Assembly: GCA_013339895.1 (NCBI GenBank)
Contig: JABACO010000019.1
Coordinates: forward strand, 1,532,703-1,596,702
Direction of reading: 5' to 3'
Origin: Ephydatia muelleri
Lineage: Eukaryota; Porifera; Demospongiae; Spongillida; Spongillidae
Length of the DNA stretch: 64,000 nt
Both the position numbers and the translations under genes were made by a program. Of the stretch, positions 34,403 to 44,999 are shown one piece after another. The notes under the pieces were generated by a model. That model saw nothing but the letters and a program-made list of their open reading frames with translations, had not been told where the DNA came from and did not search any database. Position 1 is the stretch's first letter. Every line of letters starts with the position of its first letter.

Positions 34403-36576
34403 ATGGCTGGAGTAAGTTTGTGCAATACAATGTATCTAGAGACATCTGCTTGCGTGCAGTAATCAATAAAATTGGTACTCACTTGGTCGTTCCTATATCG
34501 CAACATTTTATGTTAAGCGTACGGTCACGTTTATTTCGCATCGCAGACGCTGTACACCTACCCTGACAACTTCAGGGCATACAAGGCTTTGATTGCTGCG
34601 CAGTACAGCGGGGCCAGAGTTAAGCTTGTGTCCGAGCCTCCAGAGTTTGAGCTCGGTAAAACCAACAAGACAGATGAGTTTCTGAAGAAATTTCCTCTAG
34701 GGAAGGTTAGTTTGCGTATGGAATATTCACAATGAGCGGGAAGTAGAGGTAATTCCGCTGTTTCAAATGTGCCAGGTTCCAGCATTTGAAACTGCCGACG
34801 GTACCCCGATTGTGGAGAGTAACGCCATAGCTTACTACGGTAAGCTCCTAAGCAGAAGGAAAAGACACAGTGTACTGTTTCACAAGTCATTCTTTCATTA
34901 GTGGCCAACGAACAACTGCGTGGGAAGACTGACCTCGATGCGGCTCTTGTGCAACAGTACGTCAACTTCGCAGACAACGAGATCTTGCCAGCTGCCTGTA
35001 CCTGGACGTTCCCCACACTAGGACTACTCCAATTCAACCAACAGGTGCACCTGAAAGAAATGCCATAATAATTCTGTTCACATGTTGTGGCTCACCAGGC
35101 CACCAAGCAAGCCCAGGATACCCTCAAGTCGCTTCTAGGTGTGCTCAACAATGCATTGGCCACACGGACGTTCCTTGTAGGGGAGAGGGTTACCTTGGCA
35201 GACATAAGTGTCGTCTGCGATCTGCTCCTCCCTTACAAACAGGTTATGAGATAGGGGGTCTGATGTGAAGTGGCACTCACACACACACACACACACTATA
35301 TTGCCCCGCCTCCCCTTCGGTGCAGGTGTTCGATGCTGAATTCAGGGCACCTTTTGGACATGTAAACAGATGGTTTGTGACGTGTGTCAATCAGCCTCAG
35401 TTCAAGGCAGTTGTGGGTACTGTGGAACTGTGTACCAAGATGGCACAGTTTGATGGTGAGGTCAACATAATGCATGGTTAGCCGCTCTACAATACAATAG
35501 ACAGTCCTAGTTCATAATTATGTGTTGATAGGACACAAAACATTTACTATGCACTAATGGAATGGGAGTGATGTGTTTAGTCGTTCAAATGGAGTGATAA
35601 GGGCATCAAAATAGAACATTGAAATAAAGCATGCTTTTGGCATGCCTAGGCACTGGAATCCAATTTGGAATGATTTGGGAACACAAATTTGCCGTATTTG
35701 GTTGACAATTTGGTATTTGAATAAAATAGTCTTGAGCCTTTAGTTATAAATGTAGTTTTGGATACTTTTTCAAGTAAGATATTTATCCCTTCATAGCTGA
35801 AAAATACAATGAGTTATTCCCTAAGGAGAAAAAGAAGGAAAAGACTGAGGAGAAGGAAGCCAAGAAACCCAAAGAGACCAAAAAGCCAAAGGAAGCCGAG
35901 AAACCTAAGGAGACCAAGAAACCTAAGGAGGAGGAGCCAAAGGACGTTGAGGAGGAGGACGATGCACCCAAGGAGCCAAAGTTCAAGGATCCGTATGCTG
36001 ACCTTCCCAACAGGTGAGCTTACTAACTGGTATGCCAATGTTATATTGCCATGTTCCTCTGCTATGCAGCAAATTTGTTCTGGATGCATTTAAACGAGTG
36101 TACTCCAATGAAGACACTGAGACAAAGGCTGTTCCCCATCTTTGGGAGAACTTTGACCCTGAAGGGTGGAGTATCTGGAAGGCTGATTACAACTACAACA
36201 GTGAGCTCAAGCTCATCTTCATGACATCTAACCTTGTGTCTGGCATGTTCCAACGTCTGGAGAAGCTCAATAAGTATGCATTTGCCAGTGTCCTCGTTCT
36301 TGGGGAGGACAACAAGAACAGCATTGAGGCCATCTGGATCATGAGAGGGCAAAAGTTGGCCTTTGATGTATGTGGCTTTGGCATGTGATGTGTCACGTTT
36401 TAATGAAGCATTATTTTGTTTAGCTTGTAGAGGACTGGAACATTGATGCTCCATCTTACACTTTCAAGAAACTGGACACAACCAACTCTGCTGACAGGAA
36501 GTTGATAGAAGAGTTTCTAACTTGGAAGGGTGACTTTGGGGGTAGATGCGTCGCTGATGGGAAAATATTCAAGTGA
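34403..36576 (+). CDS. EEF1G: Elongation factor 1-gamma
   Basis: Structural subunit of the eEF1B exchange complex. Exon 1 encodes only MAG; the next exon starts [20 protein letters not shown] (GST N-terminal fold). Further exons: [59 protein letters not shown] (GST C-terminal domain); [17 protein letters not shown]; a Lys/Glu/Pro linker (35790-36000); and the conserved EF1G domain with [34 protein letters not shown] and [16 protein letters not shown]. The end is DGKIFK with TGA at 36574-36576. Only the intron at about 35458-35797 exceeds 300 bp; nothing was recognised in it. All domains are intact. Confidence 0.96.
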
Positions 36577-36868
36577 ACTCTTAGGCCCCATAGAAATTTT
36601 CATTGCTCCTGCTGGACTCTATTTCTGTTTTTGTGTTCGTAAATACGGTGGTTGAATAGATGTTTTACAATTCATGCAGCACAGTAAATGAACAGTGGGT
36701 ACACGTCGATGCAAGTATAGTATTAAGCGTTGAGTCAAAAATTTTAATGGGAATGGCCTTGCAGATAGACGATAAGGAGGCAGATCACTTCCTACACCTG
36801 GCACTACCTTGGCATAAAACATCAGAAGCATAATTAAATTATTATTTTACCATGGTAATAACGCCAAG

Positions 36869-37305
36869 ATGGTTTTCGGAGCTAGACTCACTTGGAAAGG
36901 CTGTAACATCGTGCACAACGATGAAATATGGTGAGTGCTTCGCCAGGCGCCATCAACTTATTTTTATTTAGACTATTATGAACTTAAGGAAAGACCACGT
37001 TCGTCGCGAGTTGATGATGCAAAGGAAATGGCCACACGTTTGGGGCTTCTTAGCTTCACAAAACGAAGTGAGTATCTGAACATTCCGCTCTCTCCGTGGG
37101 TTTATTTGCTGTGTTCTAGTACAATATTCAGACCACAGTTGCAGCTGTTCAGCGATATTCCCACCACCATGGGACGACCGCAGGAATGGTGGGCGTTCGC
37201 TGGAGCGTTGCGAATGCCCAGCGAATAAAAGCATGGACTGACCGCACACACTACAGAAGCAGCACAGAGAAGACATTTAAGTGGCCGAAGGAGTGCGCAA
37301 TGTGA
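36869..37305 (+). CDS. CIMIP1: Ciliary microtubule inner protein 1 (C20orf85-like)
   Basis: Small protein of the lumen of axonemal doublet microtubules. Three exons. Exon 1 (36869 to about 36931) gives MVFGARLTWKGCNIVHNDEI. The next acceptor is CTTAAG near 36985, not the earlier TTTAG, because only it keeps the frame open: WKDHVRRELMMQRKWPHVWG. That matches the human block DEIWKYRLKAE...WPQNWGFL. Exon 3 (after TTCTAG, about 37120) gives YSHHHGTTAGMVGVRWSV and the C-terminal FKWPKECAM, like human QTTQGFIGWRSAV and LCWPKQ. The stop is at 37303-37305. Its presence implies motile cilia or flagella. Confidence 0.82.
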
Positions 37306-37533
37306 CCCGTCAAAAACAGTTTGAATGACAGATTTCTGAAATACAAACCGCACACACACACACACAATATATATATACACTGTAAACGTATAAAAGGCAC
37401 TGAATTCCCTACAGTGCAAATACAAGAAGGAAGGAAAAGAAAAAAGCTCAGAAAGAAAAAAAAAATTTAAAACATCCTAAGACATCATTTGGTCTGCTTC
37501 TGTCTCCCTGCAACACAAGTCACTTGGGAACAG

Positions 37534-40500
37534 TCAATTCATGTGGTCCAATACCTGATTCGCAGTGTCCTGATGTAGCCCTCCTATCTCACCCAGAAGG
37601 TCAACAGCATGCTGTGTGTTGGCCGCCAAATTGGGCAGCTGGGGATGAGAGATGAAAGCCACATCAGGAGTCATGGTGACAGAGACCTGGACATCAGGGG
37701 GTGCCCCTTCCCCCTTCTCAGGGGGTGGGCTTGTCCCAACTAGATCGGGCAAAACGTCGTCTTGCTTGGCAGAGGGTGGAGCCTCAGGGTCCAGCAGGTC
37801 AGGGTCTGCAGTGCTGATGTCCTGGGCACCCCTAAGCTCCGCCTGCTCACTATCAGCATCCTCACCAAGGCTAGTGGTTACCATGGCATCCAGAGACTTC
37901 TCCATCTCCAGCAAGGAAACGGGTTTCTCTTTGTCATCGATGATGGTGTTCTGGAATGGGTCCTCCTGGGGGGCAACCCCGGGGGGCTTTTCGTACACGT
38001 GCTCCAGTGCCCCGACGAGGGAGGGGTCTACCTCCTTTGCTGGGATGGCATCCCCACCCACAGTGAGCTCCGGTACCTCATCCCCAGCCTCTTTTTGTTT
38101 GGTGTGCTCACTTTCATGTTGCTTCTTGCGCTCTTCGAGTATCTTCTGGTCACGCCGAGTGCGATTACGAACACTGTAGCCTTCTATCTCTCCGAGCATG
38201 TCTTTGATCATAGTACGATCACGCTGGTCAGGAGAGGGGAGGAGGGTGGCGATAAGGAGAGGGGAGGAGGGTGGCGATAAGGAGAGGGGAGGAGGGTGGC
38301 GATAAGGAGAGGGGAGGAGGGTGGCGATAAGGAGAGGGGAGGAGGGTGGCGATAAGGAGAGGGGAGGAGGGTGGCGATAAGGAGAGGGAGGAGGGTGGCG
38401 ATAAGGAGAGGGGAGGAGGGTGGCGATAAGGAGAGGGGAGGAGGGTGGCGATAAGGAGAGGGGAGGAGGGTGGCGATAAGGAGAGGGGAGGAGGGTGGCG
38501 ATAAGGAGAGGGGAGGAGGGTGGCGATAAGGAGAGGGGAGGAGGGTGGCGATAAGGAGAGGGGAGGAGGGTGGCGATAAGGAGAGGGGAGAAGGGTGATA
38601 AGGAGAGGGGAGGAGGGTGGTGATAAGGAGAGGGGAGGAGGGTGATGAGGGTGACAAGGAGAGGGAGGAGGGTTACAATGTGATGAGTTACACAAAGGCA
38701 AATTGGACTCTTACAACATCCACTCGTGGGTTTCTTGGAGTGTCCAGATTCAGAAGTGTTTGGTTCATCTTGTGTGCGAGTTGCAGTGCCATCAGACCTG
38801 CTACGCGTATGTCATTCTCCTTCAGGTCAAGATGGAGGAGAAATCTGTGTTCTGCCAGCACCTCTGCCAGTGCAATAGCGCCTACACAGCAGCGCGAGAT
38901 GGCTCAGTGTTGGAGGGGAGGGATGGGAGAGGGGAGGGATGGGAGAGGGGAGGGATGGGAGAGGGGAGGGATGGGAGAGGGGAGGGATGGGAGAGGGGAG
39001 GGATGGGAGAGGGGAGGGGTGGGAGAGGGGAGGGGTGGGAGAGGGGAGGGGTGGGAGAGGGGAGGGGTGGGAGATGGGAGGGGTGGGATGGGAGAGGGGC
39101 AGGATGGGGTCGCACGGGATGGGAGAGAGGAGTGGGGTGGGAGGGGATGGGATGGGGTGGGAGGGGATGGGATGGGATGGGATGGGATGGGGTGGGAGGG
39201 GATGGGATGGGGTGGGAGGGGATGGGGCAGTGTGTGTGTGTGATGATCTCACCTTCGCATGTCATCCTCACATCACACATGCTGAGCTTCTCCAGTGACC
39301 GATTGGCCAACAGTCCAAGCTTAAAACTGTACAAACCTTCGTCTCCAAAGCGATTATGTGACAAGTTGAGCTCTTTAAGAGTCTTAGTGCATGGCTGAAG
39401 GGGAGGGAGGGGGAGGTTATTTGTGATCAGAGGAAGGAGGAGAGGAGTGTCTACACACCAACATGGATGAGATGTGCATGATGCCATCATGAAGCACATT
39501 ATTGTTGGCTAGGTTGAGGATGAACAAACCCTCTTGTTGCTCAGCTACTCCAGCACAGATGAAGCGCACACCATCGTCCTAGATTACCAAGATTATCAGA
39601 GGTGAAGAGGTCACATATTTGACAGTATGCGTGTGTGTGTGTGTGAGTGGGGGTATGTGTGTGGATATGTGTGTGGATATGTGTATGTATGTGTGTGTGG
39701 GTGGGTATGTGTGGGTGTGGTCCGACATTACCTGTAGGTTATTGTCTCTCACGTCTAGGACTTGTAAGGTATGATTTGTACGCAGGATCCCTCCCAAGTA
39801 CTGTCCATCCTCCGATGACAACTGGTTGTTGGCCAAATACAGCTCCCTCAGGTTCTCGTTGAACTTCATCGCAGCCACTAGCAGTAGATGACATCACCAC
39901 AAGTGGCACACACTCGTAATATGTACATGTGGTGATGTTGCGTGTGTGTGTGTGTGTGCTCACTTAATATGAATGTGCCTTTCCCCGAGAGGGCGTTCCC
40001 CTCGGCTCTTAGGCTCTGTAGGGCACAGTTGGTCCTTACAGAGCGCAACAGGAGTGTCAGCGTCTGCTCCTCAAGACCACAGTAACCCACATTCAGTGTG
40101 GTGATGAATGAAGACTATTGAAAGACAAATGGGCAGTGAAACCAGACCAGTATCACCTGTCATTAGTCCAATGTCACCTCCTTCCCACTCACTTCCCTCA
40201 CTTCCCTCTCTCCCTCACCAACCTCCCCCTCTCCCCTCCCTCAGTAACCTCCCCCTCTCCCCTCCCTCACCAACCTCCCCCCTCTCCCCTCCCTCACCAA
40301 CCTCCCCCCTCCCCTCCCTCACCAACCTCCCCCTCTCCACTCCCTGACCAACCTCCCCCTCCCTCAGTAAACTCCCCCTCCCTCACTTCCCCCTCTCCCT
40401 TAACAACCTCCTCCACTCTCCCCTCCCTACAAACCTTCCCCTCCTTCCTCAAGTCTGGCTAAGTATGATTCTTGCCATTGAACACAACCATCCCAATATG

Positions 40501-42103
40501 CATGACCCTTCATAGAGCCATCTTCCATACATGTGTGGTACATGGGTAGGAGGACCATCTCACTGACCTTTTTCAATGCTCTTCCAATGGCAAGCCATGC
40601 CCTTGCTCTTAACTTGTTGTTATAGGAAAGGTTGATCTTCGATGCACAACCATAGAACTCCACCATCTCACACAGTGCTATGGCTCCCTGAAGGAAGGGG
40701 GAGAGGGGAGGAGGGAAGAGGGGAAGAAGGAAGAGGGGAGGAGGGAAGAGGGGAAAAAGGAAGAGGGGAGGAGGGAAGAGGGGAGGAGGGAAGAGGAGAG
40801 GAGGGAAGAGGGGAGGAGGGAAGAGGGGAGGGAGGGTTACAGAGGGGAGGATGGAAGAGGGGAAGGGAATAGGCAGAGTTATAAACTTTACCCCACCCAA
40901 ACTCAACAACCTTTACCTCATCCTCGAGATTGGTTCTCTCCAGGTCCAATGTGGACATCTGCATGCGACTGAGGACTGCTTCTAACACCTCACAACTCTT
41001 GTTATCCAACTTAACCCCTAAGATGACGTCACATGACCTCCAGTCAGTGCAATAACACATACCAGCTGAAGTCCTATAGCAAAACATACCACCTCCCCCC
41101 ACACACTAACCTACACACCACCACCACCACACAAACCTACACAACACCACTTACCACACTAACCTACACAACATCACCCCACACACACACACTAACCTAC
41201 ACAACACCACACACCCCACACACACCTCTCAAGTCCAGGGTGTCGATAGGTGTCATAAGATCGTCAAGCCTCTGTATATAGAGAAGAGGCATGTCAGATG
41301 GGGGAGGGGACCCCATTCCTCCTGGAATGGGGAGGAGGGGGCATCTTGTCTCTTGCATATCCACAAACCTCGAGTTGTTCGAGCAGTTTGGTGATTGGGC
41401 GCACCTTCATGGCACTGCACTCCCTCTTGTAAGCCTCAACCATGTCCCGGGCTGTTTCATTAGGATCTGTACAATGAAGAATATGCACACCTCACACAAC
41501 ACTGCACAGGACACCATCTCATGACACTACACAAAACACTATCTCATGACAACTGCACACACTATCTCATGACACTGCACAAAACACACACTCCAGTCCA
41601 GAACACTCCAGTCCAGAACACTATACCTCGCAATACTGCACAGTCAAACACACAACAGTTCTCTCCCGAGCTATGAAATGCTTGCTAGGCATAACAACAG
41701 TCTTGTGTGCCCTCATCATCGCACAACCAACCAACATCACAATCATTGCACACACACACACAAGCAAACATATCCACACGCCCACACACACAAAAGCTTC
41801 TCCTTACCATGACCCCAGAGATTAGTATCATCAAACTCTGCGACCAAGGCTTCGTCTTCTCTGAATCGTACTCTCCTGTGCCGGCTAGTGTCACCATCAA
41901 CATGGTCGCCATTTGCTCCCATCTGCATGTTCTTCTCTGTGATACTCTGACACTCCTTCCTGTCCTCAAGCTGTTGGAAATTCGCCGACCAGACGTAAGT
42001 ACAGCGGCTATGGATACAGGGGGTCTAGGCCTACAAGGCTCCATTTTAAACAGCGCACATGGCGCTTTACATAACAACATACAACACACAAATACACATG
42101 TAT

Positions 42104-42141
<38 letters not shown>

Positions 42142-42417
42142 CCGCGTATACAGTACACTCACACGCGACAACGCGCACACAACACAGCTACACTTGTGCC
42201 CACTCACCTATGCAGAAACGTAAGCACACACCTACAAGAAACACTACAAACCCACCTCGCGATCCGAATGATCTCTATCCTGAAGGTTCTGGGAACTGTC
42301 ACCGATGGCGTGAGCATCGCTCATTCCCGTTACCGCGCCTTTAGGGTTGCCGGCTGTTTTAACAGGAAGCATACAGATTTCATCGTCGTCATCCCTCTCA
42401 CTAGTTCCAGTGGACAT
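37534..42417 (-). CDS. PPP1R37: Protein phosphatase 1 regulatory subunit 37 (LRR)
   Basis: PP1-binding leucine-rich-repeat protein. Exon 1 starts MSTGTSERDDDDEICML at 42417-42415. Exon 2 (to about 41800) carries RRVRFREDEALVAEF, whose RVRF is the PP1-docking RVxF motif at the same place as in human PPP1R37. Then come ARDMVEAYKRECSAMKVRPI; DNKSCEVLEAVLSRMQMSTL; LERTNLEDE; ALCEMVEFYGCASKINLSYN; LNVGYCGLEEQTLTLLLRSV; NLRELYLANNQLSSEDGQYL; LKELNLSHNRFGDEGLYSF; LEKLSMCDVRMTCEG; and FLLHLDLKENDIRVAGLMAL. The last exon, 37534-38227, encodes a disordered acidic tail of about 225 residues. About 12 exons. Three introns carry pyrimidine-rich tandem arrays just upstream of acceptors. A CA microsatellite fills intron 1. 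The gene is head-to-head with the COX7A2L-like gene, 192 bp apart. Confidence 0.88.
38228..38665 (-). repeat. 25-bp pyrimidine-rich minisatellite beside an acceptor
   Basis: About 17 units of CCTTATCGCCACCCTCCTCC followed by CCTCT on the minus strand. The array runs straight into the acceptor CTCCTGACCAG of the last PPP1R37 exon at 38227. Confidence 0.95.
38905..39232 (-). repeat. Pyrimidine-rich CCATCCC/CCCCTC tandem array
   Basis: Minus-strand repeats of CCCTCCCCTCTCCCAT and CCCATCCCATCC, ending about 25-30 nt before a PPP1R37 acceptor (GCTGTGTAG near 38883). Confidence 0.93.
40185..40440 (-). repeat. GGTTGGTGAGGGAGG tandem array
   Basis: Intronic repeat in PPP1R37 with 24-29 bp units. 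On the gene strand each unit carries GTTGGTGAGG, a donor-like motif. The real donor upstream is GTCAGTGAG, so the relation is only approximate. Confidence 0.85.
40690..40865 (-). repeat. CTTCCCTCCTCCCCT tandem array beside an acceptor
   Basis: Pyrimidine tract expanded in 15-bp steps on the gene strand. It ends at the acceptor CCTTCAG just before the PPP1R37 exon beginning with GAIALCEMV. Confidence 0.9.
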
Positions 42418-42609
42418 AGCAACACCTTTTATTTGAGGGTAGGCGATACAGGCGCCACAACCAAGGTATTAGGTATGAGTCTCCTCCTAGACGCCCTGCT
42501 GCAAAATCGTTTCTCCCTCCGACACCAAACACAAACAGTTTCAAGGTACGCACGCGACTTTCACGTGACACAACAAGGGGGTTGTTTTATTCTTTTTTCT
42601 ACGTAGGCG
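42418..42609. promoter_or_regulatory. Divergent promoter PPP1R37/COX7A2L
   Basis: 192 bp between opposite start codons, including a possible 5'UTR acceptor (TACGTAG, about 42600-42606) before the COX7A2L start. Confidence 0.4.
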
Positions 42610-43075
42610 ATGTACCACAATTACAACCCAGTCTCGGGTTCCGTGACTATTGCAGACAGAACTCCTACGGGAATCGTAAGTTGCTACTAAAATAGCCATA
42701 ATTTCTATTTGTTCTCACTCTATCACGCAGGCTCCGGTGTTAAAAACGGGGGCTGCAGCAACCCCAACCTTCATACCGCACTATACGCCTAGTACCGGAG
42801 GCATAGAGCTTTTCAACCCATCGAATAAAATAAGAAGACTACAGGACTTCTTTAAGGTGACTTTAACGTCTTGTTTAGTCGCATCTTGACCCTTCTCTTA
42901 CAATATGTGTGTTAATGTGAAGAATGGATCCGGACTGCCTGTGTTCTTGAGGGGACCACGTGATGTGATGATGTACAAAGGTGTCATGGCGTTCTCCGTG
43001 TTCGGAATAGCGGTGACGTTGTTCAGTGTGGCTCGAATGGCCACAGGGAAGATACATAAGAAGCAAACCCATTAG
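42610..43075 (+). CDS. COX7A2L: Cytochrome c oxidase subunit 7A-related protein
   Basis: Small inner-membrane protein of the COX7A family; COX7A2L (SCAF1) links complexes III and IV in supercomplexes. Three exons: MYHNYNPVSGSVTIADRTPT; APVLKTGAAATPTFIPHYTP then ELFNPSNKIRRLQDFFK; and NGSGLPVFLRGPRDVMMYKG with the single transmembrane segment FSVFGIAVTLFSVA and a basic tail (GKIHKKQTH). The block LQDFFK-x-SGLPVFL-x-GPRD-x-MMY is the COX7A signature. The N-terminal extension preceding it supports COX7A2L rather than plain COX7A. The stop is at 43073-43075. A damaged partial copy lies at 53745-53915. Confidence 0.85.
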
Positions 43076-43126
43076 GACATTGGTAGCATTATGTATGGAG
43101 AAATCATTAGGAGTTCTTAGCATGTC

Positions 43127-43256
43127 AGTTCAGACACACATCGTGTTTCATCAGAATTGATGTGAAGGTGACAAGAGTTCAGACACATGTTTCATCAGAA
43201 TTGATGTGAAGGTGACAAGACACATGTTTCATCAGAATTGATGTGAAGGTGGCGAG
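43127..43256 (+). repeat. Three tandem copies of a roughly 40-bp unit
   Basis: Copies of GACACATGTTTCATCAGAAT followed by TGATGTGAAGGTGACAAGA, in the 470-bp gap between COX7A2L and the VRK 3' end. The rest of that gap shows nothing else. Confidence 0.9.
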
Positions 43257-43545
43257 AGTGGATAAACACAGAGCACACACAGAGTACATGTCCACACACA
43301 CACATCCAGCTGACACTTCGGATACACCTTGGTAACGTACAAGCATGCTCTCTCGCCATAACATACAACACCTGTCAAAATTTAATTTATATAGACCAGA
43401 CTGGCCCCTCCCCCATCCTGTTTATACCTCTTGTTATTGTACATTGGAATACTGGTGTACATGATGTCATAACAATAATGTCATAGTTGTACACTACAGG
43501 ACCTGTGGTAGCTAATGCTATGTAGGGGTTGTTGTCATGTTGTCA

Positions 43546-44959
43546 TTAGGTTGTGGGGTTGAGTCTTCTAGACCTCTTAGGACGTGATGGCTCCTCTGCT
43601 CTGGGCTCCACACTGCTGCTCTGTATGCGTACATAAGCCATGCAAATGATTACTCCATAGGTATCATGAAAACAAATTAAAAGTTATAATCAAGAAAAGT
43701 GCAGTTTACTGGCATTTAAAAAGAAAGATAGTAAGTAGTAACAATCTCCATATTAAATACAATTATTAAACGTTTCAGCATGGAATTCAAACCAACTAAA
43801 AAGCTAACCTGCTTCATCAAGGACTAACAATCAAAATGAGTTATGAACCTTCGTTCTTTGGTTACGATTTTACAGTTACTTATTTGCTTCACCTCCTCCC
43901 CATTCAGATGACATTTAATTGCATGAATTGTTATAGATACATACCCATGTTGGAAATAAATAAAGCATGAAAATAATTGACTGATTTACATGAACCCTCA
44001 TTGACTGTCCGCTGAGTGATAGTTGTTTAAGAGCTTTGTACTCATGTGTATGTGTCTTCAGGATACTGTTAGAATACTAGTGCTCTTAATTAGGATGGTC
44101 ATAGATGCCTGATACTGGCTTGCTACACGTGGACTCACCCCATTGTCCAGATCATTGACATAGCCGAGAGATGCAGGGTAGGTCACTTCTGGAATCTTGC
44201 CTGGCTGTGTGGTTGGTAGTGGCTTTGACTTTGGCTGTTTCTTGCCCACAGCACGCACTTGTTTGGTGGCTTTTGTTTCATGGAGTTCCTTGGGAGAGCC
44301 TGAATCCACCCCCTCCTCCTCCCTTGTCCTCTCTTCTCCATCATCAAGTGCATCATTAACTGCAGTGGGACTCTTAACAAAACAATGTACTTGAGCCACA
44401 CAAGGCAGGGCCACACCCCCTACAATGCTAGGCCACACCCCATACTCACTTTATCCTCTGGAGGACTTGCTTTCTTAGTTGCAGCTCGTTTGCGAATAGC
44501 CTTTGGTTTGATGGGCTTTATTTGGGGTTCGTCGTCACTGCTACCTGTGTCCTTGTTCACCTTTACTTTCTTAGGAGGTGATGCTTCCACCTCCTCTTCC
44601 CCAGACGGGCGCTAAATTAAAGCAATACAGATATACCACTTGTGGCCATCTTCCCCCTCCCTCCCTCCCTCCCTCCCTCCCTCCCTCCCTCCCTCCCTCT
44701 GCCCTCACGACTCCCTCGCTCCCTCTCTCGGCCCTCACGACTCCCTCCCACCTTTCTGCCCTTTGGTGAATTCCTTGTTTTGGTGACAGCTTGCTTGCGG
44801 ACACCTTTAGCCTTAGTGGGCTTTATTTGGGATACTTCATCACCAGCATCCACCTCCTCTTCCACTGGTCGGCGCTTTGCCTTACTGAAAGGTGAAGTGA
44901 TGACCTCTGGAGACTTGCGCTGATTAGAAGTAGCAATGCTGGTGTGATGTTGTGCAACA

Positions 44960-44999
<40 letters not shown>

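Noticed and set aside
41707-42606. 299-codon plus-strand frame before COX7A2L
   Set aside because: It is antisense to PPP1R37 exons 1-2 and a CA repeat; the minus strand gives MSTGTSERDDDDEICML and the RVRF exon in proper splice phase.
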